IMG/VR virus record: IMGVR_UViG_3300013005_000022
Location: 118,443 to 160,448 of that record
Direction: 5' to 3' (one strand)
DNA length: 42,006 bases
Source: a virus
The notes under the pieces are model-generated. The model was not told the DNA's origin, did no database searches, and saw only the letters and a list, made by a program, of their open reading frames with translations. The translations under genes were made by a program, and so were the position numbers. The first letter of the stretch is position 1. Every line of letters starts with the position of its first letter. Positions 7,338 through 15,133 of this stretch are shown one piece after another.

Positions 7338-7922
7338 ATGTTAAAATTTAAAGAATTTGTTAGTGATATTCTAATATTTGAAAAGGTTGATGGAAAGGAA
7401 GTTGCTATATTTCCTGGACGTTTTCAACCATTTCATAATGGACATATTGAAGCAATACACAGAGCAGCAAAACAATTTGGTGTACCGGTTATTCCAATTC
7501 AAATCAAATCAAAAAATGAAAATTCTCCATTTCCGGATTCTCTTCTAGAAAAAATTGGTAAAGCTATGGTGAAGGAATTTCCTTTTATTGAAGATTATGT
7601 TTTGTATCCGGCAGACAAGAAAACGGTTATACCTCAAATGGTTAAGTTAGTCCAAGAAAGAGGTTACGATCCAATTGGTGTTGGTTGTGGAAGTGATCGT
7701 TTAAGAGATTACGAACGTCAAGTTGAATATCTAACATCACCAAAATCTGATGTACCGGTTAATAAATTCTCGGTTATAATGGTTGATGAGAGAAGAGCGG
7801 ATGGTCCTTCTGGAACTAAAGTTCGTGAAGCGCTTATGAATGATGATAAAGAAGCATTCGAAAAAGCTACCCCGAGATCACTACATCCATTCTATAAAGA
7901 ACTACAAAAATACCTTAAATAA
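7338..7922 (+). CDS. Capsid-targeted HxGH adenylyltransferase (NMNAT-like)
   Basis: A 194-aa protein with an N-terminal leader M-L-K-F-K-E-F-V and possible cleavage near E15. The enzyme is an HxGH-superfamily nucleotidyltransferase: G-R-F-Q-P-F-H33-N-G-H36 and, at the C-terminal side, S158-G-T-K-V-R163, matching the ISxTxxR motif. This pairing is that of NMN adenylyltransferases (NadM/NadR type), which make NAD from NMN and ATP; pantetheine-phosphate or cytidylyl transfer is also possible. The leader suggests it travels in the virion and works immediately after injection. The TAATG junction couples it to the next gene. Confidence 0.75.
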   Translation: MLKFKEFVSDILIFEKVDGKEVAIFPGRFQPFHNGHIEAIHRAAKQFGVPVIPIQIKSKNENSPFPDSLLEKIGKAMVKEFPFIEDYVLYPADKKTVIPQMVKLVQERGYDPIGVGCGSDRLRDYERQVEYLTSPKSDVPVNKFSVIMVDERRADGPSGTKVREALMNDDKEAFEKATPRSLHPFYKELQKYLK

Positions 7923-8203
7923 TGAAACACATTCAAAAATACGACGAATTTATCAATGAATCAGTCAAATTTAAGAAATTTGACAAATTCAAGCACATAA
8001 CTTTTCCTGACGTTACCGGAACCATCTATGATGGTCCATCGACATTCAAAGATTTAGAAGATCACGGTTACGATGTACCGGAAATTTCCGAGCTTCCGAA
8101 AGAACAAAAAGCGGATTTAAAAAAGAAAGCTTGGTACGGAGTCGTTCTATATGATAAAGTTACTAAATTTGCAATACACGAAAGTGAATTAAAAAAGGCA
8201 TAA
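7922..8203 (+). CDS. Capsid-targeted internal protein, unknown function
   Basis: A 93-aa protein. The leader M-K-H-I-Q-K-Y-D-E-F-I-N-E13|S14 is a near-copy of those at 8207, 8562 and 11974. The mature part would be about 80 aa, basic and with a compact beta-rich section; nothing in it is recognised. By analogy with T4 internal proteins it would be an injected factor that acts on host defence or polymerase, but that is inference. Confidence 0.7.
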   Translation: MKHIQKYDEFINESVKFKKFDKFKHITFPDVTGTIYDGPSTFKDLEDHGYDVPEISELPKEQKADLKKKAWYGVVLYDKVTKFAIHESELKKA

Positions 8204-8206
8204 TAT

Positions 8207-8554
8207 ATGAAACCTATTAAAGATTATACAGAATTCGTAAACGAATCGTCGAAAACGACAAAACCGGATATCTTGGTAAAGCTATTCAAAGAATTATCTA
8301 AAGCTAAAAACGTTGAATCTGTAGCTTGGGGATTCGATAACGATGAAGAGTTTCCTCATATCGTTCATTTTGCATCTGGATTAAAATCCGAGGCACCTAG
8401 ACATGAAGGAGAAATGGAAGATTTTTCATTTTACTTAAATGATGATGGTAAAACTATTCTTGGAATCTATGATTTAAGTGGAAACGATCAAGAATTAAAA
8501 ACCGTCAAAGACGCCATCGAATGGTGTAGAGCTAACGAAAAACAAAAATCATAA
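8207..8554 (+). CDS. Capsid-targeted internal protein, unknown function
   Basis: A 115-aa protein with leader M-K-P-I-K-D-Y-T-E-F-V-N-E13|S14. The mature part (about 102 aa) is acidic, with a mixed alpha/beta pattern and no recognised catalytic residues. It starts three nucleotides after the preceding stop, and the three genes at 7922, 8207 and 8562 look like one series built on the same leader. Confidence 0.7.
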   Translation: MKPIKDYTEFVNESSKTTKPDILVKLFKELSKAKNVESVAWGFDNDEEFPHIVHFASGLKSEAPRHEGEMEDFSFYLNDDGKTILGIYDLSGNDQELKTVKDAIEWCRANEKQKS

Positions 8555-8561
8555 TATAAAT

Positions 8562-9509
8562 ATGAAACCTATAAAAAACTACGAAGAATTCGTTAATGAA
8601 GCCTGGATTGGTCCATTCGTATTCAATGAAGATATGACAGACGATGAACTAAAAGCTATCTATCAAGGTGCATTAGATGGATTCGCTTATTGGCAAAAAG
8701 GATTTGAATATCCAAAAGCCGATTACAAAAAGGCATATACCGAAATTGGAAAGATTCTAAAGAAAAGAGGAGTTAATGTTGACGAATCGGTTAATGAAAA
8801 ATTAGATCCGAATAAATTACACGACATATTGACATCGTTTATTGATATAGCCGGTAAATTAACTAAAGTAGATTTATCGCATATTGCTGGACAGCAACCT
8901 AGAGATTTAGATGATTGTATTCGTTTGATTCTTAACGAATTACCTAAAGAGGTAAAAAATAAATTTGTTAATCAAGCGGAAAAATATATAGAGACTAAAA
9001 AGATTAAAGAATCGGTTAATGAAGGATCTAATCATGAAATGGTAAAGAAAGAAGCAATCAGTAGATTATCTGACTTTTTCCGAGTATCTCCTGGTCCTTT
9101 AATGAAATTCAAATTTGATGGTAATGATAATATCAAAGAGCTAACAAAAGTTCTTAATTCTACATCTGATCAAGGAACCGAGTTATATTATAAAACCGCT
9201 ATTAAACTTGCGCAAGAAGAAGTTGGTTTCGATGAATCTATTGATGAAAGTCTTTCAAAATTAGATGAAGGTGTCGTTAAGCAATTCGAAATTGATTATA
9301 AAGACATGGAAACTAATATCAAACGAGGTATTGGTTGGATTGAACCTGATTATGTTGAAGAGACTTGGGAGAATTCTTCAGATACTATCGATTATGAAAT
9401 CGTTAGAAACGAAATCTTAACTCGTTTAATTAAAGCTGGTCTTCTTTACACATCACGAGATGGTGAAACTCAAGACAAGAAAATTACCAACATAAGTCAA
9501 ATTAAATAA
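8562..9509 (+). CDS. Capsid-targeted probable polyprotein with periodic protease sites
   Basis: A 315-aa protein with the leader M-K-P-I-K-N-Y-E-E-F-V-N-E13|A14. The same cleavage-like signature recurs inside: D-E-S-V-N-E79|K, K-E-S-V-N-E154|G and D-E-S-I-D-E229|S. These sites are exactly 75 residues apart, each at the end of a helical segment, so the chain looks like four modules (14-79, 80-154, 155-229, 230-315). A prohead protease with T4 gp21-like specificity ([LIV]-x-E|[AGS]) could cut it into four small head peptides. No module is recognised. The E79 site is followed by K, which is less typical. Confidence 0.65.
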   Translation: MKPIKNYEEFVNEAWIGPFVFNEDMTDDELKAIYQGALDGFAYWQKGFEYPKADYKKAYTEIGKILKKRGVNVDESVNEKLDPNKLHDILTSFIDIAGKLTKVDLSHIAGQQPRDLDDCIRLILNELPKEVKNKFVNQAEKYIETKKIKESVNEGSNHEMVKKEAISRLSDFFRVSPGPLMKFKFDGNDNIKELTKVLNSTSDQGTELYYKTAIKLAQEEVGFDESIDESLSKLDEGVVKQFEIDYKDMETNIKRGIGWIEPDYVEETWENSSDTIDYEIVRNEILTRLIKAGLLYTSRDGETQDKKITNISQIK

Positions 9510-10411
9510 TGCTAAAATTTAATCAATTTGTTAATCTAGTTCTTAATGAAGGAGGTAATGCCATTGAAGCTTCTCGTCCTATTCTGCAATCTGAAATAGA
9601 CGCAACCTATCAATATGTTATCAAGAACATATATCCAGCTATCGGTCTTACCGAGGATTTTGCTAAACCTATAGGTTCATTTAAGAAAAAATCACCCGAT
9701 CAAACATCTGGTGATATTGATATTGCAGTACTTGCTGATAGAATTGCTGGTGAAAACGGAATTGATTTATCTCAAGTTCTCGAATTTATTGCATCTAAGC
9801 TAAGCGCTTATTCACCAGTTGTTAGTAAAGGATTCCAACAAGTTTCCATAGGCGTTCCAATTGAAGGAAACAAGAAAAATGGTATTGCACAAATTGATTT
9901 AATGTTAACTGATAATCTGAATTTTTCTACTTTCATGTATCACTCACCGGATTTTACGAAAGCAGAATCTAAATATAAAGGACTTTATCGTAATATTCTC
10001 CTAATGAATATTATAAGCAATTCAAAAAGAGAAACTACCAAGCTAACTGACAAAGGAGAAATCGAAGAATACAAATCATATGTACTTCGTCTAAATCAAG
10101 GTGTTGTTGCGGTAACTAAATCGTTTATGGGTAAGAAAGGGTTGGTTAAGAATCCTACTCTACTTAACGATCAAGATAAATTTATGTCCAATACCCCAGA
10201 AGTTATTGCTGAATTGGCATTCGGACCTACTGTTCCAATATCTGAGATAATGACTTTTGAAGATATATGGAGACACACAACCGATTCTAAATTTATCCAC
10301 AAAGATAAATTAGATGCAATTCTAAAAGACTTTAGAACCAGGTTATTGGCTGCAAAGGTTCCATTCCCTACTGAATGCGTAGAACAATATCCTAATATAT
10401 TCACTGCATAA
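9509..10411 (+). CDS. Capsid-targeted pol-beta-type nucleotidyltransferase
   Basis: A 300-aa protein with leader M-L-K-F-N-Q-F-V-N-L-V-L-N-E14|G15. The catalytic core of the pol-beta nucleotidyltransferase fold is visible: G56-S57, then D69-I-D71 coordinating metals, and a third acidic residue in I-D130-L-M. The rest is helical and may select substrate. Members of this fold add nucleotides to RNA ends, to antibiotics or to proteins (including toxin-type AMPylases); the target here is unknown. It is linked by shared bases to both neighbours (TAATG), placing it in the same head-protein operon. Confidence 0.7.
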   Translation: MLKFNQFVNLVLNEGGNAIEASRPILQSEIDATYQYVIKNIYPAIGLTEDFAKPIGSFKKKSPDQTSGDIDIAVLADRIAGENGIDLSQVLEFIASKLSAYSPVVSKGFQQVSIGVPIEGNKKNGIAQIDLMLTDNLNFSTFMYHSPDFTKAESKYKGLYRNILLMNIISNSKRETTKLTDKGEIEEYKSYVLRLNQGVVAVTKSFMGKKGLVKNPTLLNDQDKFMSNTPEVIAELAFGPTVPISEIMTFEDIWRHTTDSKFIHKDKLDAILKDFRTRLLAAKVPFPTECVEQYPNIFTA

Positions 10412-11934
10412 TGTTAAAATATAACGAATTTATCCAATGGTTGAATGAATCTGCCATGGCTCCAGTTGAATGGAATGAAAAACCTAAATACCGAGTACAA
10501 TTTCTTAGCTTCTTGGAAGATAAGAGTAAAGAGCTTATTATCGACGGTAAATACAAATCATCATATCCATTTCTTACATTTAAAGTTTCGGATATCTCTA
10601 ATTTAGGAGAGATTATATCTTTTATAGAGAGCGATAAACTTGTCTCAGTTAAAGAACCTTTAATGGATGTTAATTCGGTTAAGATTCCTTTAACTCATTT
10701 ACTAAAAACTGGTCTATTTACCGGTCAATCAAAGACCTCAACCGATACCGATACCAAAGAAGGTATGGTTGTTTACTTCTACTATAATCAAGGAGTAGAT
10801 ATTCTTACTATGAAGAATTCTGAAGCGGTTGCTTTAGTAGATAAAATTCCTATGGGAGATCTACATCCAAAAGCTATGGATAAACTTCGTCTATGGCTAT
10901 CCGATTTTGATAGAGCTAATAAAGAACAAATCGATCAATGGAAATCTACTGGAATGGTAATGGCTGAATTTTTAGCCGGTGGATATCATTTAGATCGAAA
11001 CGAAATACTTACAAAAGTTAGAGATAAAGCTAGAATTCTTTCTGGATTAGCACCAGATAATTGGTGTCCTGGAGATGTTTATTTAGTAGATCCTTCTGCT
11101 AAATCTACTATACTTGATTATGTAAATAATGCAAAAACCATAGGTGAATTAAATTTATTATTCAATGATACATTCACACCAAGAAAATCTTTAGCCGAAC
11201 CAATGGGTTCTATCGTAGCCGTTTCTCTTAAGCAACAAGCGGCTAGATTAGGAAGAGCAAAAGAATTCTTAAAAACGATATCTAATAAAGATTCAATATA
11301 TAACCTTTCAAAAGATGAATTAGACAAATGTAAAACTGATGAATCTTGGGCAAAAGGTGAAATTTCTAAATATCAACAACTTTTAGGAACGGTTTCTTCT
11401 AAAGCAGATATAACTGTACATTATACACCAGGAAATGTAGATCATCTAAAATCCGATTCATTGCCTAGTAAATTAGCCGCTATTAAATTAGCATACCATC
11501 TACTTACTCTCCCTAAAGATTCACCACAAGATCTTGATGATAATCTTCTAAAAGTTCTTCAATTTGGACTTAAACAAGCGGATAAAGCAACAAATCCTCC
11601 ATATTTCAAAATCACCGGAAGTATAAAAGGTGAAGGTAGCCTAGAGTTCTTTCATGGAGGAGATACTTTAAAATTATTAATTGGCGGAATTGGTAACAAA
11701 GAAGCTAAGTTAGTTATTTTAGATATACCTAGTAGATTAGATATTGTTCTATTCTATTACGTTGCTATCGGAGATACTGCATATGAAATCCGTTTAAGAG
11801 CCGCAACTACTGGAAGTAAACAAGCTGGATTAGAATTTGAAAGAAAGGATATTATTGGTAATATTGTGGAAGATCCTATCGGAACAAAAGCCAAAATTGA
11901 CAAATTATTTCATCAAAGATCCTCGATGAAATAA
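10411..11934 (+). CDS. Capsid-targeted large internal protein, unknown
   Basis: A 507-aa protein, the largest of the leader group, starting M-L-K-Y-N-E-F-I-Q-W-L-N-E13|S14. The mature chain is mixed alpha/beta. Residues about 410-450 contain a Gly-rich beta section (G-S-I-K-G-E-G, then G-G-D, then I-G-G-I-G-N). I recognise no family and see no membrane segment. By size it could be an injected enzyme comparable to T4 Alt, but no ADP-ribosyltransferase motif is evident. Confidence 0.65.
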   Translation: MLKYNEFIQWLNESAMAPVEWNEKPKYRVQFLSFLEDKSKELIIDGKYKSSYPFLTFKVSDISNLGEIISFIESDKLVSVKEPLMDVNSVKIPLTHLLKTGLFTGQSKTSTDTDTKEGMVVYFYYNQGVDILTMKNSEAVALVDKIPMGDLHPKAMDKLRLWLSDFDRANKEQIDQWKSTGMVMAEFLAGGYHLDRNEILTKVRDKARILSGLAPDNWCPGDVYLVDPSAKSTILDYVNNAKTIGELNLLFNDTFTPRKSLAEPMGSIVAVSLKQQAARLGRAKEFLKTISNKDSIYNLSKDELDKCKTDESWAKGEISKYQQLLGTVSSKADITVHYTPGNVDHLKSDSLPSKLAAIKLAYHLLTLPKDSPQDLDDNLLKVLQFGLKQADKATNPPYFKITGSIKGEGSLEFFHGGDTLKLLIGGIGNKEAKLVILDIPSRLDIVLFYYVAIGDTAYEIRLRAATTGSKQAGLEFERKDIIGNIVEDPIGTKAKIDKLFHQRSSMK

Positions 11935-11973
11935 GATAAATAAAATACACAAAAAACCAACAAAATTCAAAAT

Positions 11974-12756
11974 ATGAAACACATACAAACATTTGGTGAA
12001 TTTATTAATGAAAGCGTTAATAAGTCATCTTTTTTAAAGATGAATTCAATAGATCAGGCTAATTCGATCATTGAAGATCCTTTAGTAATGTCATATATAT
12101 CAGGAGACAAATTTGCTGGTATTATTGCTGATTTAAGAGGAGATAATGATACTATCAAAAGATTAGTAAATTCAATAAATTTAGAAGATCTTAAATTATG
12201 GCCTTTAACTAGATTAGCAGAATTTTTTCCTGAATATGGTCCTCAAGTAGTAGATATCCTATTAAAAGGAAAAGTAAAAGAGAAATTGAATTTGTCAATT
12301 TTCTTTACCCTGTACAATTCTCTTCCTAACATGAATAAGCTTAAAGATCTTCCACAAATACCTAAAGGCATATACGTAGAATCGGTTAATTGGTGTCCAA
12401 CCCTAATCGAAATTTTTACACCAGAGATATGTGCAAAATCTACAATCGCAGAAGGAAGAGGTGCAATTTATCAAGCTTTACGATTCATAACCTTACCAGA
12501 TGAATTTGTTTCGATTAAAGATAAACAAACTTACGTAGATGCTCTTTCTAAACCTATTAAAAAACAATTAGACGAGTATTCTCAAGGAGACTTAGGAAAA
12601 ATTAATGAAACTTTTACTGAAAGTGCATTTTCTAACAGATTTCTTGTAGGTAAAAACGAACAAAAATTCGTGGGAAAATACAATACTAATCTACGTTCAA
12701 ATACTCCTGAAGGATTATCCTATTTTAATAAATGGGCTACTCAGTTAACGTTTTAA
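11974..12756 (+). CDS. Capsid-targeted internal protein, unknown
   Basis: A 260-aa protein whose leader M-K-H-I-Q-T-F-G-E-F-I-N-E13|S14 differs from that at 7922 at few positions. The mature part is predicted almost all alpha-helical and ends with a basic segment. A secondary site-like I-N-E-T lies near the C-terminus. An AT-rich 39-nt gap with GATAAATAAAATAC separates it from the previous gene and might be a promoter. Function unknown. Confidence 0.65.
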   Translation: MKHIQTFGEFINESVNKSSFLKMNSIDQANSIIEDPLVMSYISGDKFAGIIADLRGDNDTIKRLVNSINLEDLKLWPLTRLAEFFPEYGPQVVDILLKGKVKEKLNLSIFFTLYNSLPNMNKLKDLPQIPKGIYVESVNWCPTLIEIFTPEICAKSTIAEGRGAIYQALRFITLPDEFVSIKDKQTYVDALSKPIKKQLDEYSQGDLGKINETFTESAFSNRFLVGKNEQKFVGKYNTNLRSNTPEGLSYFNKWATQLTF

Positions 12757-12759
12757 CTG
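12742..12759 (+). other. Perfect hairpin over the stop codon
   Basis: CAGTTAA (12742-12748) and TTAACTG (12753-12759) form a 7-bp stem with a CGTT loop, spanning the stop codon of the internal-protein gene. No T tract follows, so this may be an mRNA 3'-end or stability element rather than a terminator. Confidence 0.45.
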
Positions 12760-12789
12760 AATATAAAGCTCAAAAAATAAACAAACGTT

Positions 12790-13377
12790 ATGTACACAAG
12801 AGAACAGGTAGAAGGAGCCATAAAGGCCAAAGGATACGTTTGGTTTGAAGGAGAAAAGGATTACGATGTTAATATCGTGGGAATTAGAAATTCAGCCACC
12901 GGTCAAAAAGTAACAAATGCATTTGACGATACAATAACTTTATCTTATAAAGTTGGAGGTCAGTGGAAATTTCATACATGGGCATGTACAACAGACCCAG
13001 GAAAAAAAGGTGTTATGGAATATCATAATGCTGCAGGTGTTGCAAGATTAGTTGAAGGTCAATATCGTGGATCTCATGGTATTGGTTTACATCAAGGAAA
13101 ATATGAAGCTTTAAGACAAGCTAAAAACGTTAAAGTTTATAGAGATGCTAATAAAGATTTGAATTATGACGAGAATAAAATCCAAGAAGGAGTATTCGGA
13201 ATCAATATTCATAAAGCCGGTGCAGATTCTACTTACGTAGAGAACTGGTCAGAAGGATGTCAGGTATTTAAAAGATCTAAAGATTTTGATGAATTCATGG
13301 CGATCATTCGCAAATCAAGAGATATCCACGGAAACTCTTTTACTTATACTCTTATCGAATCAATCGATATCAAATAA
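12790..13377 (+). CDS. YkuD/L,D-transpeptidase-like protein
   Basis: A 195-aa protein. The C-terminal half has G-I-N-I-H141-K-A-G and N-W-S154-E-G-C157-Q-V-F, which resembles the His and S-x-G-C active site of YkuD-type L,D-transpeptidases that act on peptidoglycan. The N-terminal half is a beta-rich domain with W and G residues. No signal peptide is visible, so it would be a virion component or be released at lysis. Assignment rests on the motif alone and overall similarity may be weak. Confidence 0.5.
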   Translation: MYTREQVEGAIKAKGYVWFEGEKDYDVNIVGIRNSATGQKVTNAFDDTITLSYKVGGQWKFHTWACTTDPGKKGVMEYHNAAGVARLVEGQYRGSHGIGLHQGKYEALRQAKNVKVYRDANKDLNYDENKIQEGVFGINIHKAGADSTYVENWSEGCQVFKRSKDFDEFMAIIRKSRDIHGNSFTYTLIESIDIK

Positions 13378-13406
13378 AGACCTCTAAAAAATATACTTAA
13401 TGCCAC

Positions 13407-13790
13407 ATGTTCGTACCAAATCACATCCACGTACTTATTAAAGGTTACGTAAAAAATCCACCTAGAAAAGAAGAAGATCTTAATGATTGGTTTCGACGAT
13501 TGGTTGAAAAAGTAAGAATGGTAGTAGTTGCCGGACCTACCTCCGTTTATGTTAATGAACCAGGTAACGAAGGTTTAACTGGAACTGTTACTTTAGCAAC
13601 ATCACATGCATCTATACATGTATGGGATAATTTAGAACCAGCAATGTTTCAATTCGATCTATACTCTTGTTCAGAATTCACTCCACAAGAAGTAATAGAA
13701 CACTTAGAAGAATTTGATTTAGTTTCGTGTGAATGGATGTTTATCGACAGAAACAATGAAATGAAAGTTGTGGAAACCGGAAATGTTTAA
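13407..13790 (+). CDS. speD: S-adenosylmethionine decarboxylase-like protein
   Basis: A 127-aa protein matching the length of bacterial SpeH/SpeD proenzymes. T65-S66-H67-A-S69-I-H71-V-W aligns with the self-processing site of AdoMet decarboxylase (Glu-Ser-His...His-Thr-Trp), and C88 stands where the catalytic cysteine is expected. The enzyme cuts before the serine to make a pyruvoyl group and decarboxylates AdoMet for polyamine synthesis; polyamines neutralise phage DNA. The residue before the serine is Thr rather than Glu, so autoprocessing is uncertain. Its last 8 nt overlap the next gene. Confidence 0.6.
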   Translation: MFVPNHIHVLIKGYVKNPPRKEEDLNDWFRRLVEKVRMVVVAGPTSVYVNEPGNEGLTGTVTLATSHASIHVWDNLEPAMFQFDLYSCSEFTPQEVIEHLEEFDLVSCEWMFIDRNNEMKVVETGNV

Positions 13791-14124
13791 GCAATTATCA
13801 AATAAATTACAACTAGTATCTTGGTTGGCAATGAACATTATCTGGTATACGGGTAATGTTCATCTAACAACTATAATGATTATCCCAACCCTACTATTAA
13901 CGGGATATGTTCTCACTTCTCAAAAAAATAAAAGAGAAGAAAACTTCGTACTTACCTCATGGGTTCTTATGAACATTGTGTGGTTGTTACATGAAATCCA
14001 AGGCTGGAGTATATTTCCAGTATTCGCATTCATGGCAATGGGAGTTATATTCTCTTTTTTGTCTATGAGATCTTGTTTACGTATCTCATGCAAAAAATCC
14101 GTTACACAAAATGGCAAAGGTTAG
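13783..14124 (+). CDS. Four-helix membrane protein
   Basis: A 113-aa protein with about four hydrophobic segments arranged as two similar halves: L-V-S-W-L-A-M-N-I-I-W in the first and V-L-T-S-W-V-L-M-N-I-V-W in the second, so it may have arisen by internal duplication. The ATG at 13783 overlaps the previous stop; an upstream TTG at 13768 is less likely. No family recognised. A 14-nt overlap links it to the next small gene. Confidence 0.65.
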   Translation: MFKQLSNKLQLVSWLAMNIIWYTGNVHLTTIMIIPTLLLTGYVLTSQKNKREENFVLTSWVLMNIVWLLHEIQGWSIFPVFAFMAMGVIFSFLSMRSCLRISCKKSVTQNGKG

Positions 14125-14254
14125 CAACAGCGAAGTTAGAAAATTTCATGCTAAAACCAAAAAGAAAAATCCTGGAGTACATTCGAAGAAAAACTCTTCA
14201 AGCTCAAAAACTTCTAAGAATTACAGAAAAGCTTATGTAGGACAGGGAAGATAA
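14111..14254 (+). CDS. Small basic phage protein with GQGR C-terminus
   Basis: A 47-aa, strongly basic gene. The pattern H-A-K-T-K-K-K-N, then S-K-N-Y-R-K-A-Y-V-G-Q-G-R at the C-terminus, is a pattern I associate with short conserved hypothetical proteins of Bacteroidota phages. Such a basic peptide could bind nucleic acid, but no role is established. It sits between a membrane-protein gene and the ClpP-like gene, ending 6 nt before the latter. Confidence 0.7.
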   Translation: MAKVSNSEVRKFHAKTKKKNPGVHSKKNSSSSKTSKNYRKAYVGQGR

Positions 14255-14260
14255 ACTCCC

Positions 14261-14788
14261 ATGGCAAGACGTAAAGTATACAATCGAACTATTATGTTTT
14301 TCGGTCCAGTTACCGAGAACAATGTTTCTAAAGTCATCGATCAGATTGATGCCATTTTAGAAGAAGATCCGAATGATAATGGTCCCATCAAAATCATTTT
14401 ATCTAGCGAAGGTGGAGATGTATATGAAGGATTTGGTCTTATAGGTTATATGGAATCCGTTCCAATTAAATTCCACATACATTGTGTTGGAAAGATTATG
14501 TCAATGGCTTTACCTATAGCCGTTGCCGGTGACGTAGTTACCGCCTCTCCTTATTGTACTTTCATGTATCATGAAATATCGAGTTCTATTTCATCTCAAG
14601 AGAAGGTGCAGTACTTCAAACAAGAAACAAAAGAATGCGAACGTCTACAAAAGATGTATGACGAATTTCTAATCAAACACACTAAATTTGATGCTGCATT
14701 CTTAGATGATATCAAAAACAGAAGATCAGAATTCTATTTTTCTCCAAAGGAAGCTATTAAGTTTGGAGTCATATCTTCAATAGCTTAG
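14261..14788 (+). CDS. ClpP-like serine protease (copy 1)
   Basis: A 175-aa protein of the ClpP/crotonase-like S14 protease fold. Seen: I-L-S-S-E-G-G-D-V-Y at 46-55, the nucleophile S81 in G-K-I-M-S-M-A, and H104 in F-M-Y-H-E, with a C-terminal P-K-E-A-I-K-F-G-V-I as in ClpP. ClpP works with an unfoldase such as ClpX; no unfoldase is in this window, so it may use the host's or act alone. A second, divergent ClpP-like protein is encoded at 31432. A prohead protease role is possible, since S14-like proteases do that job in lambda-type phages. Confidence 0.8.
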   Translation: MARRKVYNRTIMFFGPVTENNVSKVIDQIDAILEEDPNDNGPIKIILSSEGGDVYEGFGLIGYMESVPIKFHIHCVGKIMSMALPIAVAGDVVTASPYCTFMYHEISSSISSQEKVQYFKQETKECERLQKMYDEFLIKHTKFDAAFLDDIKNRRSEFYFSPKEAIKFGVISSIA

Positions 14789-14813
14789 ATAGATATTAAA
14801 ATCAAATTACAAA

Positions 14814-15095
14814 ATGGAAAAGACTAAATCTACAACGTGGGATAACATCAAATGGTTCTTCAAAGAACTTATGAAAATGTACAGCAGCGAACCTTCATAC
14901 TTCTCTAAGAAGAGAGTTGAATCTGGTATTGCATTTGCCGTTGGTCAATGGGGTATGATATACTTCTTACTTGAGAAAATATCTTCAATGACAACTACTG
15001 ACATAGCTATTTGGGCCGGCGTTGAATTCGCAATCGGCGGTTATATGATTAACCAAATCCAAAAGGAAAAGAAAACTGAAGATCCTGCCAACTAA
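14814..15095 (+). CDS. Two-helix membrane protein, holin-like
   Basis: A 93-aa protein with hydrophobic segments at about 37-54 and 62-80 and charged ends. The size and topology fit small phage holins, but it sits far from the endolysin (32.9 kb), so other membrane roles are possible. No family signature is certain. Confidence 0.55.
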   Translation: MEKTKSTTWDNIKWFFKELMKMYSSEPSYFSKKRVESGIAFAVGQWGMIYFLLEKISSMTTTDIAIWAGVEFAIGGYMINQIQKEKKTEDPAN

Positions 15096-15100
15096 TTTAT

Positions 15101-15124
15101 GCATATAATCAATATAATATAAAT
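15101..15124 (+). promoter_or_regulatory. Double type B motif
   Basis: CATATAATCA (15101-15110) is followed by ATATAATATAAATA (15111-15124), which contains a T4-late-like TATAAATA core with one change. Both precede the FkbM methyltransferase ATG at 15134. Confidence 0.5.
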
Positions 15125-15133
15125 AATGAAAGC

